A stretch of DNA of 64,000 nt from Burkholderiales bacterium 70-64 (GTDB taxonomy: Bacteria; Pseudomonadota; Gammaproteobacteria; Burkholderiales; Burkholderiaceae_E): NCBI GenBank assembly GCA_001898645.1, contig MKUQ01000030.1, forward strand, positions 1 to 64,000. Direction: 5' to 3'. Shown here piece by piece: positions 32,355 to 46,772 of the stretch. Within the stretch, counting starts at the first letter, position 1; every line of letters starts with the position of its first letter. Position numbers and translations under genes: made by a program. The notes below the pieces were generated by a model, which saw only the letters and a program-made list of their open reading frames with translations, did not search any database and was not told the DNA's origin.

Positions 32355-33665
32355 TTGGAAACGCTCCCGCTCTGGCTGCAGGGCCTGCTCCTGTTCCTGC
32401 TGTTGCTGCTGTCGGCCTTCTTCTCCATCGCCGAGACGGCGATGATGGCGCTGAACCGCTTCCGGCTCGGCCACCTGGTGCGCGAGGGGCGGCGCGGCGC
32501 GAAGCTGGCGGCCCGGCTGCTCGGCCAGACCGAGCGGCTGCTGGGCACCATCCTGCTCGGCAACAACGTCGCCAACATCGCGCTGACTGCCCTCGTCACG
32601 GCCATGGCCATCCGCTACTTCGGCAACGACGACCGGGTGGTGCTGGCCGCCACCACCGCGGTAGCGGTGCTGGTGATCGTGTTCTGCGAGATCACGCCCA
32701 AGGTGATCGGCGCCACTTTCCCGGAGCGCATCGCGCTGCCGGCCGGCCCGGTCCTGGATGTGATGATGCGCCTGTTCTCGCCGGCGGTCTGGGCAGCCAA
32801 CCTGATCGTGCGGCGCCTGCTCAGGCTGGCCGGCGTGGCGCCCGGCCCGGGGCAGGCGCCGCCCCTGTCGCTGGAGGAGATGCGCACCATCCTGCTCGAG
32901 AGCGGCGGCTTCATGCCGCCGAAGCACCGCTCGATCCTGCTCAACCTGTTCGACCTGGACCGCATCACGGTCGACGACGTGATGGTGCCGCGCCATCGCG
33001 TCGAGGCGCTCGACCTGGGGCACGACGTGCGCAGCATCCGCGAGCAGCTCGCCACCTGCTTCCACAACAAGCTGCCGGTGTTCGAGGGCGAGATCAACCG
33101 CGTGGTCGGCATGCTGCACGTGCGGCGCGCGCTCGGCCTGCTGCAGCGCGAATCGTTCGACATCGAGGACCTGCGCGGCATCCTCGCCGACCCCTACTTC
33201 GTCCCCAGCGGCACGCCGGTATTCCGCCAGCTGCAGTTCTTCCAGGAGAATCGCCAGCGCATCGCGCTGGTGATCGACGAGTACGGCGAGGTGCTCGGCC
33301 TGGTCACCCTCGAGGACATCATCGAGGAGATCATCGGCGAGTTCACCACCACCGCGCCGGGCGGCGACAGCAGCCTCGAATGGAACGAGCACGACGAGGC
33401 GACCGTCGAGGGCAGCGCGCTGCTGCGCGAGATCAACCGCCGGCTCGGCACCGCCTTCCCGCTCGACGGCCCGCGCACGCTCAACGGCCTGCTGCTGCAG
33501 ACCCTGCGCGAGCTGCCCGAGGCCAGCGTCAGCGTGCGCTTCGGGCAGCTGGTGGTCGAAGTGCAGCAGATCGAGGACCGGCTGATCCGCAGCGCGCGCC
33601 TGCGCCGGCTGCCGCCGGGCGCCTTCCCGGTCGAGGGCGCCCCGCAGGAGACGCCGCCGCGCTGA
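32355..33665 (+). CDS. CNNM/CorC-type transport protein with CBS domains
   Basis: A 436-residue HlyC/CorC family protein. The CNNM membrane domain spans about 1-165 (LLLLSAFFSIAETAMMALNR, GNNVANIALTALV). Two CBS domains follow at about 195-320 (VMVPRHRVEALDL, VFRQLQFFQENRQRIALVID), then a CorC_HlyC domain to the end. Relatives export or sense Mg2+ or Co2+. The start is probably TTG 32355; another in-frame TTG lies at 32325. The gene is divergent from livG and stands alone. Confidence 0.9.
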   Translation: METLPLWLQGLLLFLLLLLSAFFSIAETAMMALNRFRLGHLVREGRRGAKLAARLLGQTERLLGTILLGNNVANIALTALVTAMAIRYFGNDDRVVLAATTAVAVLVIVFCEITPKVIGATFPERIALPAGPVLDVMMRLFSPAVWAANLIVRRLLRLAGVAPGPGQAPPLSLEEMRTILLESGGFMPPKHRSILLNLFDLDRITVDDVMVPRHRVEALDLGHDVRSIREQLATCFHNKLPVFEGEINRVVGMLHVRRALGLLQRESFDIEDLRGILADPYFVPSGTPVFRQLQFFQENRQRIALVIDEYGEVLGLVTLEDIIEEIIGEFTTTAPGGDSSLEWNEHDEATVEGSALLREINRRLGTAFPLDGPRTLNGLLLQTLRELPEASVSVRFGQLVVEVQQIEDRLIRSARLRRLPPGAFPVEGAPQETPPR

Positions 33666-33672
33666 GCGCCGT

Positions 33673-33700
33673 CATTCGCCGGCGTTCATTCGCCGGCGTT
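33673..33700. repeat. Short tandem repeat before pilB
   Basis: Two direct copies of CATTCGCCGGCGTT, each containing the palindrome CGCCGGCG, lie just after the CNNM gene. They could fold into a hairpin followed by TTTCTT (weak terminator) or simply be slippage DNA. The rest of the 181-bp gap shows nothing I can name. Confidence 0.5.
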
Positions 33701-33846
33701 TCTTCCGGGCGCCACGGCGAGCGCCGTTCGTCCGGCTCGCTGCCGCCGCTCGTCCAGACCTCCCCGCACACCCATCGCTCCGGGCACGGCCCGGCAGGCA
33801 TGATGGCGCAATAACCCGAAGACCGACGATCCACCAGACAGGCAAG

Positions 33847-35571
<1,725 letters not shown>

Positions 35572-35602
35572 CCCACATCGAGACACGCTGAGAGGCACGC
35601 CG

Positions 35603-36838
35603 ATGGCCACCACCCGAGCCCTGCCCGCGCCGCCGCGCGCCGCACCCAAGGAGCACACCTACACCTGGGAGGGCCGCGACCGCACCGGCAAGACGGTGCG
35701 CGGCGAGATGCGCGCGAACGGTCCGGCCGTCGTGCAGACCACGCTGCGCCGCCAGGGCATCGTGGTGACCCGGGTCGCCAAGCGGCGCTACAAGAAGGGC
35801 AAGCGCATCGGCGAGAAGGACATCACCCTGTTCACGCGCCAGCTCGCCACCATGATGAAGGCCGGCGTGCCGCTGCTGCAGTCGTTCGACATCGTGGCGC
35901 GCGGCACCAGCAACGGCTCGGTATCCAAGCTGTTCAACGACATCCGCGGCGACGTCGAGACCGGCACCTCGCTGTCGCAGGCCTTCCGCAAGTATCCGCT
36001 GTACTTCGATTCGCTGTTCTGCAACCTGGTCGGCGCCGGCGAGCAGGCGGGGATCCTGGACGACCTCCTCGACCGGCTCGCGACGTACAAGGAAAAGATG
36101 CAGGCGATCAAGGGCAAGATCAAGTCGGCCCTGTTCTATCCGGTGGCCGTGCTGGTCGTGGCGTTCATCGTGGTCGCGGTGATCATGCTGTTCGTCGTGC
36201 CGGCCTTCAAGAACGTGTTCTCCAGCTTCGGAGCCGACCTGCCCGCGCCCACGCTGATGGTGATCGCCCTCTCCGACTTCTTCGTCGAATACTGGTACCT
36301 GGTGTTCGGCACCATCGGCGGCGGGCTGTACTTCCTGCTGCAGGCGTGGCGGCGCTCGCCCAAGGTCCAGATGATCGTCGACCGCACGATGCTCAAGCTG
36401 CCGATCTTCGGCTCGGTGGTCGAGAAGGCCACCATCGCACGCTGGCTGCGCACCCTGTCGACGATGTTCGCCGCCGGCGTGCCGCTGGTCGAGGCGCTCG
36501 ACTCCGTGGGCGGCGCCTCGGGCAACCACGTCTACCTCATGGCCACCAAGAAGATCCAGCAGGAGGTCTCGACCGGCACCAGCCTGACGGTGGCGATGCA
36601 GAACTCGAGCGTGTTCCCGAACATGGTGCTGCAGATGTCGTCCATCGGCGAAGAGTCGGGCTCGCTCGATTCGATGCTGGCCAAGGCGGCCGACATCTTC
36701 GAGCGCGAGGTCGACGATGCGGTCGAGAGCCTCTCGAGCCTGCTCGAGCCGCTGATCATGGTGGTGCTGGGCACGCTCATCGGCGGCCTGGTGGTCGCCA
36801 TGTACCTGCCGATCTTCAAGCTCGGCCAGGTGGTGTAG
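35603..36838 (+). CDS. pilC: Type IV pilus inner-membrane platform protein
   Basis: A 411-residue PilC with two T2SSF domains (about 80-205 and 280-400), each carrying LFTRQLATMMKAGVPLLQSF- or LRTLSTMFAAGVPLVEAL-type repeats, and three transmembrane segments (about 185-205, 225-250, 390-405). It works with PilB and PilT to move pilin in and out of the membrane. It lies between pilB and pilD, as in most beta- and gammaproteobacteria. Confidence 0.97.
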   Translation: MATTRALPAPPRAAPKEHTYTWEGRDRTGKTVRGEMRANGPAVVQTTLRRQGIVVTRVAKRRYKKGKRIGEKDITLFTRQLATMMKAGVPLLQSFDIVARGTSNGSVSKLFNDIRGDVETGTSLSQAFRKYPLYFDSLFCNLVGAGEQAGILDDLLDRLATYKEKMQAIKGKIKSALFYPVAVLVVAFIVVAVIMLFVVPAFKNVFSSFGADLPAPTLMVIALSDFFVEYWYLVFGTIGGGLYFLLQAWRRSPKVQMIVDRTMLKLPIFGSVVEKATIARWLRTLSTMFAAGVPLVEALDSVGGASGNHVYLMATKKIQQEVSTGTSLTVAMQNSSVFPNMVLQMSSIGEESGSLDSMLAKAADIFEREVDDAVESLSSLLEPLIMVVLGTLIGGLVVAMYLPIFKLGQVV

Positions 36839-36858
36839 TAGGATCGGCCGCAACGCCG

Positions 36859-37713
36859 ATGCTCGACACCCTGCAGCACTCGCCCTCCCTGGCCGTCGGC
36901 ACAGCCGCCGTCCTGGGGCTGCTGGTGGGCAGCTTCCTGAACGTGGTCATCCACCGCCTGCCCAGGATCCTCGAGCGCGACTGGGCGCGCCAGGCCGCGG
37001 AGGTGCGCGGCGAGGCGGCCCCGGCGCTCGAGCCGTACAACCTGGTGGTGCCGCGCTCGCATTGCCCGGCCTGCGGCCACCGCATCGGCGTGCTCGAGAA
37101 CATCCCGCTCGCCAGCTGGCTGTGGCAGCGCGGCAAGTGCACCGCCTGCGGCAAGGCCATCTCGCTGCGCTACCCGCTGGTCGAGCTGGCCGCCGCCGCG
37201 CTGAGCGCCGCGGCGGTGTGGCGCTTCGGCGCGAGCGCGGCCGGCCTCGGCGCCCTGCTGCTCACCTGGGCGCTGATCGCGCTCGCCTGCATCGACTTCG
37301 ACACCCAGCTGCTGCCCGACGACATCACCCTGCCTCTGCTGTGGCTGGGCCTGCTGTTCAACCTGCAGGGCGTATACGCGCCGCTCGAGGCCGCCGTGGT
37401 CGGCGCGATGGCGGGCTATCTCAGCCTGTGGTCGGTGTACTGGCTGTTCAAGCTCACCACCGGCCGGGAAGGCATGGGCTACGGCGACTTCAAGCTGCTC
37501 GCCGCGCTCGGCGCCTGGTTCGGCTGGACCGCCCTGCCCTCGGTGATCCTCCTGGCCTCGGTGGTCGGGGCCATGGTCGGGATCGCGCTGATGGTGTTCG
37601 CCCGCCATGGGCGCGAGGTGCCGATCCCGTTCGGCCCCTACCTCGCCGGCGCCGGCCTGCTGGCCCTGTACTTCCGCGAACCGCTGGGCGCGCTGTTCGG
37701 CATCCACGCCTGA
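36859..37713 (+). CDS. pilD: Prepilin peptidase/methyltransferase
   Basis: A 284-residue PilD that cuts and N-methylates prepilins. The cytoplasmic loop has the two zinc pairs CPAC (about 69-72) and CTAC (about 94-97). Catalytic aspartates are in CIDFDTQLLPD (about 144-154) and GYGDFKLL (about 207-214). It has about eight helices. The start ATG is 20 bp after the pilC stop, and coaE follows 55 bp downstream, a common arrangement. Confidence 0.97.
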   Translation: MLDTLQHSPSLAVGTAAVLGLLVGSFLNVVIHRLPRILERDWARQAAEVRGEAAPALEPYNLVVPRSHCPACGHRIGVLENIPLASWLWQRGKCTACGKAISLRYPLVELAAAALSAAAVWRFGASAAGLGALLLTWALIALACIDFDTQLLPDDITLPLLWLGLLFNLQGVYAPLEAAVVGAMAGYLSLWSVYWLFKLTTGREGMGYGDFKLLAALGAWFGWTALPSVILLASVVGAMVGIALMVFARHGREVPIPFGPYLAGAGLLALYFREPLGALFGIHA

Positions 37714-37768
37714 GAAAAACCCGATCGCCGCGCGTGCCCCGGCAGCAGCCGCTGCTAGACTGCCGCGC

Positions 37769-38407
37769 ATGGGCACCGCGCTCCCCCCTTCCGACCCGCA
37801 CGCCGGCCGACGCGGCCTGCTGATCGGCCTGACCGGCGGCATCGGCAGCGGCAAGAGCACCGTGGCCGACCTGTTCGCCGCGCATGGCGCCACGGTGATC
37901 GACACCGATGCGATCGCCCACGAGCTCACCGGACCCACCGGCGCGGCGATGCCGGCGATCCGCGCTGCCTTCGGCGACCGCGTGGCCAAGGCCGACGGCT
38001 CGCTCGACCGCGACGTCATGCGCGAGATCGCGTTCGGCGACCCGGCCGCGCGGACGCGTCTCGAGGCGATCCTGCATCCGATGATCCGCGCCGAATCGCA
38101 GCGCCGCATCGGCGCCTCGCGCAGCCCCTACACGGTGCTGGTCGTGCCGCTGCTGGTGGAGTCGGGCGATCGCGCCGGCGGCGTCGATCGCATCGTGGTG
38201 GTCGACTGCCCGGTCGAATCGCAGATCGAGCGCGTCATGCGCCGCAGCGGGCTCACCCGCGAGCGCGCCGAATCCATCCTCGCCGCCCAGGCCAGCCGCG
38301 CGCAGCGGCTGGCCGCGGCCGACGACGTGATCGACAACGGCGGCGCCCCGCAGGCGCTGGCCGCCCAGGTCGACGCGCTGCATCGCAGGTACGTCGAATC
38401 GCAATGA
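37769..38407 (+). CDS. coaE: Dephospho-CoA kinase
   Basis: A 212-residue CoaE, the last enzyme of coenzyme A synthesis, phosphorylating dephospho-CoA with ATP. It shows the P-loop [12 protein letters not shown] (about 20-31), [12 protein letters not shown], the [16 protein letters not shown] lid segment and ADDVIDNGG near the end. The pilD-coaE-zapD-yacG order is a conserved proteobacterial block. Confidence 0.96.
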   Translation: MGTALPPSDPHAGRRGLLIGLTGGIGSGKSTVADLFAAHGATVIDTDAIAHELTGPTGAAMPAIRAAFGDRVAKADGSLDRDVMREIAFGDPAARTRLEAILHPMIRAESQRRIGASRSPYTVLVVPLLVESGDRAGGVDRIVVVDCPVESQIERVMRRSGLTRERAESILAAQASRAQRLAAADDVIDNGGAPQALAAQVDALHRRYVESQ

Positions 38408-38504
38408 CGAGTCCAACCGGTTTGTCAAGCGAATCGCTTTGCGCCAGAATTCGTGCGTCTTCGAGCATTGCGCACGATGCTCATCCGGCGACGCCGCCGC
38501 GGCG

Positions 38505-39299
38505 ATGCTGCGGGCAGCGCCGCCTGCGGCCCAGGACGGCACCTTGATCTTGTACGAGTATCCGCTGAACGAACGCGTCCGGACCCTGCTGCGGCTGGAA
38601 GACCTGTTCGAGCGCCTTGAGTTCTTCGCCGGCAAGGAGCACGCGCTGGATCACCACGTGGCGCTGGTCACCCTGTTCGAGATCCTCGACGTCGCGGGCC
38701 GCGCCGATCTCAAGTCCGACCTGCTGCAGGAGCTGGAGCGGCAACGCCAGACGCTGATCGCGTTCCGCAACAATCCGGACGTCTCGGGCGAGGCGCTCGA
38801 TCGCATCCTGGCGCAGATCGACGAGGCCGCGCGGGGGCTGGGCGCGATCACCGGCAAGAGCGGGCAGCACCTGCGCGACAACGAGTGGCTGATGAGCATC
38901 CGCAGCCGCACCATCATCGCGGGCGGCGCCTGCGAGTTCGACCTGCCTTCGTACTACGCCTGGCAGCATCGGCCGTTCGAGGCGCGCCAGCGCGACATCG
39001 CCGGCTGGGCGGCGCCCTTCAAGCCGCTCTACGACAGCCTCGCGATCGTGCTCCGGCTGCTGCGCGAAAGCGCCCAGCGCTCGGTGCTGTCGGCCCAGCA
39101 GGGCAGCTTCCAGCAGTCCCTCGGCGGCAAGACCTACCAGATGGTGCAGGTGCGCCTCGACGAGACCACCGGCGCCATCCCGGAGATCAGCGCCAACAAG
39201 TACCTGCTGTGGATCCGTTTCACCAGCCAGGACGGCGACCTGCGGCCGCGCCCCTTCGAGGGCACCGTCGACTTCGAGCTGGCGCTGTGCAACCTGTAG
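38505..39299 (+). CDS. zapD: Cell division protein ZapD
   Basis: About 264 residues of the ZapD (DUF1342) family, which cross-links FtsZ filaments at the Z ring. The conserved opening [20 protein letters not shown] begins near residue 15, and [12 protein letters not shown] and LPSYYAWQH follow. The N-terminal boundary is uncertain: ATG 38505 is used, while TTG 38439 or a TTG at the conserved region are alternatives. It lies between coaE and yacG; its partner ftsZ is on the other strand at 49-50 kb. Confidence 0.9.
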   Translation: MLRAAPPAAQDGTLILYEYPLNERVRTLLRLEDLFERLEFFAGKEHALDHHVALVTLFEILDVAGRADLKSDLLQELERQRQTLIAFRNNPDVSGEALDRILAQIDEAARGLGAITGKSGQHLRDNEWLMSIRSRTIIAGGACEFDLPSYYAWQHRPFEARQRDIAGWAAPFKPLYDSLAIVLRLLRESAQRSVLSAQQGSFQQSLGGKTYQMVQVRLDETTGAIPEISANKYLLWIRFTSQDGDLRPRPFEGTVDFELALCNL

Positions 39300-39300
39300 C

Positions 39301-39365
39301 GTGATGGCCGGGCGGGCGCAATGGCCGGACGCGTGATGGCTGGGCGGGTGTGATGGCCGGGCGGG
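39301..39365 (+). repeat. Four imperfect 16-bp tandem repeats at the yacG start
   Basis: Units resembling GTGATGGCCGGGCGGG occur at 39301, 39317 (degenerate), 39333 and 39350. Each contains an ATG, but only the last (39353) is in frame with yacG. The array begins one base after the zapD stop. It has displaced any normal ribosome-binding site, so translation of yacG may depend on coupling with zapD. Confidence 0.8.
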
Positions 39366-39598
39366 TGGTGTCGGTGAGTTGCCCGGCATGCGGGCGCAAG
39401 GTGCCGTTCGAGCCGGCCAGCCGCTGGCGGCCCTTCTGCTCGGAACGCTGCAAGACGCTCGACCTGGGCGCCTGGGCAGCCGAGCGCTACCGCATCGCCG
39501 GCGAATCGCGCGACCCGCAGGCGCATGACGTGGACCCGGCAGCGGGCGGAACCGGCGGTGGGACGGGAACACCCCCCACCAACGGGTCCCACGACTGA
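39353..39598 (+). CDS. yacG: DNA gyrase inhibitor YacG
   Basis: An 81-residue YacG with the four-cysteine zinc site CPAC (about 10-13) and CSERC (about 30-34) and the LGAWAAERYRIAGE segment. The protein binds GyrB and blocks gyrase. The C-terminal 25 residues are Gly/Thr-rich and variable. ATG 39353 lies in the last unit of a tandem repeat and GTG codons follow closely, so the exact start is uncertain. Confidence 0.92.
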   Translation: MAGRVVSVSCPACGRKVPFEPASRWRPFCSERCKTLDLGAWAAERYRIAGESRDPQAHDVDPAAGGTGGGTGTPPTNGSHD

Positions 39599-39675
39599 TA
39601 CGGTCTTGCGTTCGTTCGCATCACCGCCGCCGAGACCAGCTGCAGCATGCGCCGCCGGCGAAGCGCCTGTGCGGC

Positions 39676-40614
39676 TCAGCGCCAGATCGAACGCATCATG
39701 GCCAAGCCGTGCGCGCCGGCACGCATGGCCTGCGAGGCGTCGCGCTCGTCGAGGCCGCCCAGCGCATAGACCGGCACGCCCGACCCCCGCGCCAGCCGCG
39801 CGAAGCCCGGCCAGCCCAGCGTACGCGCCAGCGGGTGCGTCAGGGTCGGCTTGACCGGCCCGAGCAAAGCGAAGTCGGCGCCCAGGCGTGCCGCCAGGGC
39901 GAGCTCTTCGGCATCGTGGCACGACGCTCCGACGATGCGCAGTCTCGGGCGAGAAACGCACAGGCGCAATTCGGCCGCCCGCATGTGCACTCCGTCGCAG
40001 GCCTGCGCGTAGGAGGCCGGGTGCACGCTGTTGACGATGAGCTGCGCGCCGTGGTGCCGGCAGCGCTCGCGTACGCGGTGGAACAGGGCATCGAAGCGCT
40101 CGGCGGACATGCCCGGCTCGCGCAGCTGGAGCAGCCGCAGGCCGCGCAGCAGCCGTGCCTCGAGCCGTTGCAGGAACAATTCCTCGCCCAGCTCCATCGC
40201 GCAGGAGATGGCCAGGCACTGCGGCAGGCGCAGCCAGCCGATGACCGGCACGGTGGCCGGCAGCAGCGGCGCGAGGTCGATGTGCGAGGCCTGGCGCCAG
40301 GCCAGCGCCTGGCCTTCGCGGGCCCGCGGCTCGCCCGACCAGGTCGGCACGCGCAGGAACGACAGCCTGACGTGGGCGTGCGGATAGACATGCTCGCGCA
40401 CCACCCAGGGCCGCGCCTCGCGCACCGTGATGCCGAGCTCCTCGTGCAGCTCGCGCGCCAGCGCCTGCTCGACGCTCTCGCCGGCCTCGAGCTTGCCGCC
40501 CGGGAATTCCCACCATCCCGCGTAGGCCTTGCCCGGCGGACGCTGCGCCAGCAGCACGGCGCCGTCGGCGCGCGTCAGCACGCCCACGGCCACCTCGGTG
40601 ATGCCGCGCGTCAC
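39676..40614 (-). CDS. Nudix hydrolase fused to thiamine-phosphate-synthase-like domain
   Basis: 312 residues. Residues 1-130 form a MutT-type Nudix domain with the full box GGKLEAGESVEQALARELHE followed by ELGI. Residues about 135-312 are a TMP-synthase (TenI)-like barrel (LLQLREPGMSAERFDAL, ASCHDAEELALAARLGADFA, LGPVKPT). Proteins with this fusion are usually annotated as MutT; they clear oxidised dGTP or related nucleotides. GTG 40614 overlaps the DUF815 gene's TGA, so the two are coupled. The function of the second domain is not established. Confidence 0.9.
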   Translation of the reverse strand: MTRGITEVAVGVLTRADGAVLLAQRPPGKAYAGWWEFPGGKLEAGESVEQALARELHEELGITVREARPWVVREHVYPHAHVRLSFLRVPTWSGEPRAREGQALAWRQASHIDLAPLLPATVPVIGWLRLPQCLAISCAMELGEELFLQRLEARLLRGLRLLQLREPGMSAERFDALFHRVRERCRHHGAQLIVNSVHPASYAQACDGVHMRAAELRLCVSRPRLRIVGASCHDAEELALAARLGADFALLGPVKPTLTHPLARTLGWPGFARLARGSGVPVYALGGLDERDASQAMRAGAHGLAMMRSIWR

Positions 40615-41621
40615 CGGGCCTGCTTGCCGCCGGCGGCGCGGCGGCCGGCCGGGGCAGGCGTGCGCTGCCGGGCGGGCGCAGGCGTGCGGCCCCGGGCGGA
40701 CGCGGGCGCACCGCCCGGCGCGGCCCGGCGCGGCGCACGGCCTTTCAGGCGGCCGGCGTGGTCCCTGGCGAACTGCCAGGCCACGCGCCCGGAGCGCGAA
40801 CCGCGTTCGAGGGCGAAGCGCAGCGCCTCGGGGCGCGCGGCGTCGATCTCGTCTTCGCTGCAACCGAAGCTCGCCAGCCAGTGCGCCACGATGGCCAGGT
40901 AGTCGTCCTGGCGAAACGGATAGAAGGCCACCCACAGGCCGAAGCGCTCGGACAGCGAGATCTTCTCCTCGACCGTCTCGCCCGGGTGGATCTCGCCGTC
41001 GGCCTGGTGCTTCGCGTCGAGGTTCTCGCGCATGTACTCGGGCATCAGGTGGCGGCGGTTCGACGTGGCGTAGATCAGCAGGTTGTCGGACTGCACCGCC
41101 ACCGAGCCGTCCAGCGCCACCTTCAGCGCCTTGTAGCCGGGCTCGCCTTCCTCGAAGGAGAGGTCGTCGCAGAACACGATGAAGCGCTCGGAGCGCGGCG
41201 CCACCAGCTCGACGATGTCGGGCAGGTCGACCAGGTCGTCCTTGTCGACCTCGATCAGGCGCAGCCCGCGGCCGGCATATTCGTTCAGGCAGGCCTTGAT
41301 GAGCGACGACTTGCCGGTGCCGCGCGAGCCGGTGAGCAGCACGTTGTTGGCAGGCAGGCCCGCCACGAACTGGCGCGTGTTCTGCTCGATCACGCGCTTC
41401 TGCTCGTCGATGTGCATGAGGTCGGACAGGCGGATCGGCGACACCTGCCGTACCGGCTGCAGCACGGCCTGCACGCCCAGCACGCTGGTGCGGCGGCGCC
41501 AGCGAAACGCCGTGGACGCGCTCCAGTCGGGCTCGGGAACGCCCGGCAGCAGGCTCTCGAGCCGCCCGAGGAGCGAGTGCGCCCGATCGACGAGGTCATC
41601 GAGCTTGCGAAGATCGAACAT
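40611..41621 (-). CDS. DUF815 AAA-type ATPase
   Basis: 336 residues. The DUF815 ATP-binding core has SDLMHIDEQKRVIEQNTRQF, Walker A GSRGTGKSSL (about 97-106), Walker B RFIVFCDDLSFEE and the sensor-like YATSNRRHLMPE. The last 45 residues are Arg/Pro/Ala-rich and basic, possibly binding nucleic acid. The cellular role is unknown. In Burkholderiales it recurs between argJ and the Nudix gene, as here. ATG 41621 lies 14 bp after the argJ stop. Confidence 0.9.
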   Translation of the reverse strand: MFDLRKLDDLVDRAHSLLGRLESLLPGVPEPDWSASTAFRWRRRTSVLGVQAVLQPVRQVSPIRLSDLMHIDEQKRVIEQNTRQFVAGLPANNVLLTGSRGTGKSSLIKACLNEYAGRGLRLIEVDKDDLVDLPDIVELVAPRSERFIVFCDDLSFEEGEPGYKALKVALDGSVAVQSDNLLIYATSNRRHLMPEYMRENLDAKHQADGEIHPGETVEEKISLSERFGLWVAFYPFRQDDYLAIVAHWLASFGCSEDEIDAARPEALRFALERGSRSGRVAWQFARDHAGRLKGRAPRRAAPGGAPASARGRTPAPARQRTPAPAGRRAAGGKQAR

Positions 41622-41635
41622 CGACGCGCTCAGAA

Positions 41636-42865
41636 TCAGGAACGATAGTCGGCGTTGATCGACACGTAGTCGTGCGACAGGTCGCAGGTCCAGACGGTGG
41701 TGGCCGCCGACCCGCGGTCGAGCAGGACGCGAACGCCGATCTCGGGCTGCTTCATCACGCGCTGGCCGTCTTCCTCGCGATAGTCGGGGTGGCGCCCGCC
41801 GCGCGTGGCCACGTGCACGTCGTCGAGGTACAGCTCGATGCGCTCGACGTCGAGGTCGTGCACGCCGGCATAGCCGATGGCCGCCAGGATGCGGCCGAGA
41901 TTCGGGTCGGAGGCGAAGAATGCGGTCTTGACCAGCGGCGAGTGCGCGATCGCGTAGGCGATGCGCGCGGCCTCTTCTTCGCTGCGCGCCTGCTCGATGC
42001 GGACGGTGATGAACTTGGTCGCGCCCTCGCCGTCGCGCACCAGCGCCTGGGCGAGCTGCTGCGCCACCGCGACGAAGGCCTCCTTGAGCGCCGCGGCGCC
42101 GGGCGCGGCCTCGTCGGCCAGCGACACGCCGGACGCGCCGCTGGCCGCGAGCACCAGGGAATCGTTGGTCGAGGTGTCCCCGTCGACGGTGACCCGGTTG
42201 AAGCTGAGATCGGCCACCTCGCGCGCCCAGCGCGCCAGCAGCGGCTGCGGCAGCGCCGCATCGGTGGCGATGAAGCCGAGCATGGTCGCCATGTTCGGGC
42301 GGATCATGCCCGCTCCCTTGGCGATGCCGCTGACCGTCACGCGCCGCCCGCCGATCGTCACTTCGCGCGAGACGGCCTTGGGCAGCGTGTCGGTGGTCAT
42401 GATCGCCTCGGCGGCATCGAGCCAGTCGCTCGCGCCCAGCTCCGCCACGGCCGCCGCGATGCCCGCGAGCAGGCGCGGCATGGGCAGCGGCTCGAGGATC
42501 ACTCCGGTGGAGAACGGCAGCACCTGCTCGGGGGCGCAGCCGAGGAGCCGCGCCACCTCCTCGCAGCTGCGCCGCGCATCGGCGAGCCCCTGCGCGCCGG
42601 TGCCGGCGTTGGCGCAGCCGGTATTGACCACCAGCGCGCGGATGACGCCTGCGCTGCGCTCGAGGTGCTCGCGGCACACGCGCACCGGCGCGGCGCAGAA
42701 GCGGTTGGTGGTGAACACGCCGGCGACGCTGGCGCCTTCGTTCAGGCGCAGCACCAGCACGTCGCGCCGACCGGGCTTGCGGATGGCGGCCCTGGCGGTG
42801 GCGATGTCGACACCGGCCACCGGGCGCAGCCGCTCGCGCACCGGCATTTCGAGGTTCACGGGCAT
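41636..42865 (-). CDS. argJ: Glutamate N-acetyltransferase / amino-acid acetyltransferase
   Basis: A 409-residue ArgJ, which recycles the acetyl group in arginine synthesis from N-acetylornithine to glutamate. The self-cleavage site lies in [20 protein letters not shown]: the chain is cut before the threonine of MAT, which becomes the nucleophile. The N-terminal [13 protein letters not shown] and C-terminal [10 protein letters not shown] are also typical. It sits between secA and the DUF815 gene, the common Burkholderiales order. Confidence 0.96.
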   Translation of the reverse strand: MPVNLEMPVRERLRPVAGVDIATARAAIRKPGRRDVLVLRLNEGASVAGVFTTNRFCAAPVRVCREHLERSAGVIRALVVNTGCANAGTGAQGLADARRSCEEVARLLGCAPEQVLPFSTGVILEPLPMPRLLAGIAAAVAELGASDWLDAAEAIMTTDTLPKAVSREVTIGGRRVTVSGIAKGAGMIRPNMATMLGFIATDAALPQPLLARWAREVADLSFNRVTVDGDTSTNDSLVLAASGASGVSLADEAAPGAAALKEAFVAVAQQLAQALVRDGEGATKFITVRIEQARSEEEAARIAYAIAHSPLVKTAFFASDPNLGRILAAIGYAGVHDLDVERIELYLDDVHVATRGGRHPDYREEDGQRVMKQPEIGVRVLLDRGSAATTVWTCDLSHDYVSINADYRS

Positions 42866-42911
42866 GGGATTCTCCGCGCCGCCAGGGGTCGAGCCGCCGC
42901 CCGGCTGGACT

Positions 42912-45689
<2,778 letters not shown>

Positions 45690-45761
45690 TCGGGGCGGGC
45701 GAGCCGAACCGCGGCCGGTCGGGCCGGGCTGGGCCACAGCCTGATGGGAAATCCTGCGAGT

Positions 45762-46721
45762 CTAGCACGCACCCCTGCACGAGCCGGCCACCGGCGCACC
45801 GGCCCCGCGCAGCCCGCCGCGCAGATAGGCCAGCGGGTCCTTGGGCACGCCGTCGAGGCGGACCTCGAAGTGCAGGTGCGGGCCGGTCGAGCGGCCGGTG
45901 GAGCCGACCTCGGCGATCTTCTGCCCCTGCTTGACGATCTCGCCGGCCGTCACGTCCAGGCGCGAGGCGTGCGCGTAGCGCGTCACCAGGCCGTTGCCGT
46001 GGTCGATGTCGACCTGGTTGCCGTAGGCCGGATGGCGCTCGGCGTACACCACCACCCCGGCGGCGGCCGCGAGGATGGGCGTGCCCACGGGAGCGCCGAA
46101 GTCGAGCCCCTCGTGCACCACGCGCCGGCCGGTGAACGGATCGATGCGCGCGCCGAAGGCCGAGCCCACCAGCGCGTCGGCCAGCGGCCGCGTGCTCGGC
46201 ACCAGGCGCGCGGCCGCCTCGCGGTACAGCAGCTCCGATTCGAGCAGGTCCAGGGTGTCGGACTGGCGCTCGAAGGCGCTGTCGGTGCGATCGATCGCGT
46301 GCGCGAGCTCGTCCAGCGTGAGCGAGCGGCTGCCGGCGGCCAAGGGCCCGCCGCGGCCCGGCACGCGGCTCGCCGCGCCGATATCGACGGCAGGCAGGCC
46401 GGCCATGGACGCCAGCCGCTCGCCCAGGGCATCGAGCCGCGCCAGGCGCGCCTGCAGCTGACCCAGCCTGACGGCCAGGGCATCGATGTGGTGGCGCACC
46501 CGCTCGTCGCCGTCCGCAGCCAGCGGCGCCGGCTGCGGCAGCCATTGCTGCAGCCACGGCAGCTGCGCGCCCGCCGCGTGGCGCACCATCACGTAGGACA
46601 GCAGCCCCGAGGCCGAGGCCAGCGCCAGCAGCAGCGCGAGCGCGAGGGTGGTCACCGTGCCGCGGCCGATGACGATCGTGCGCGCCTGCCTGAACCGCGG
46701 ATGCACGAGAATGATCTGCAT
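45762..46721 (-). CDS. M23 family metallopeptidase (LytM/EnvC-like)
   Basis: A 319-residue protein with one N-terminal transmembrane anchor (about 22-45), a periplasmic helical/coiled region (about 70-175), and a C-terminal M23 peptidase domain. Zinc-ligand motifs HEGLDFGAPVG and TGPHLHFEVR are complete, with HASRLDVTAGEIVKQGQ between, so it should cleave peptidoglycan cross-links rather than act only as an activator. It is upstream of secA, as in Burkholderia and Neisseria relatives. Confidence 0.93.
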   Translation of the reverse strand: MQIILVHPRFRQARTIVIGRGTVTTLALALLLALASASGLLSYVMVRHAAGAQLPWLQQWLPQPAPLAADGDERVRHHIDALAVRLGQLQARLARLDALGERLASMAGLPAVDIGAASRVPGRGGPLAAGSRSLTLDELAHAIDRTDSAFERQSDTLDLLESELLYREAAARLVPSTRPLADALVGSAFGARIDPFTGRRVVHEGLDFGAPVGTPILAAAAGVVVYAERHPAYGNQVDIDHGNGLVTRYAHASRLDVTAGEIVKQGQKIAEVGSTGRSTGPHLHFEVRLDGVPKDPLAYLRGGLRGAGAPVAGSCRGAC

Positions 46722-46772
46722 CTGGTTTCTCCGCCGTGCTACCGTTGCCTGCCGACTGCGCAGACCCGACCG

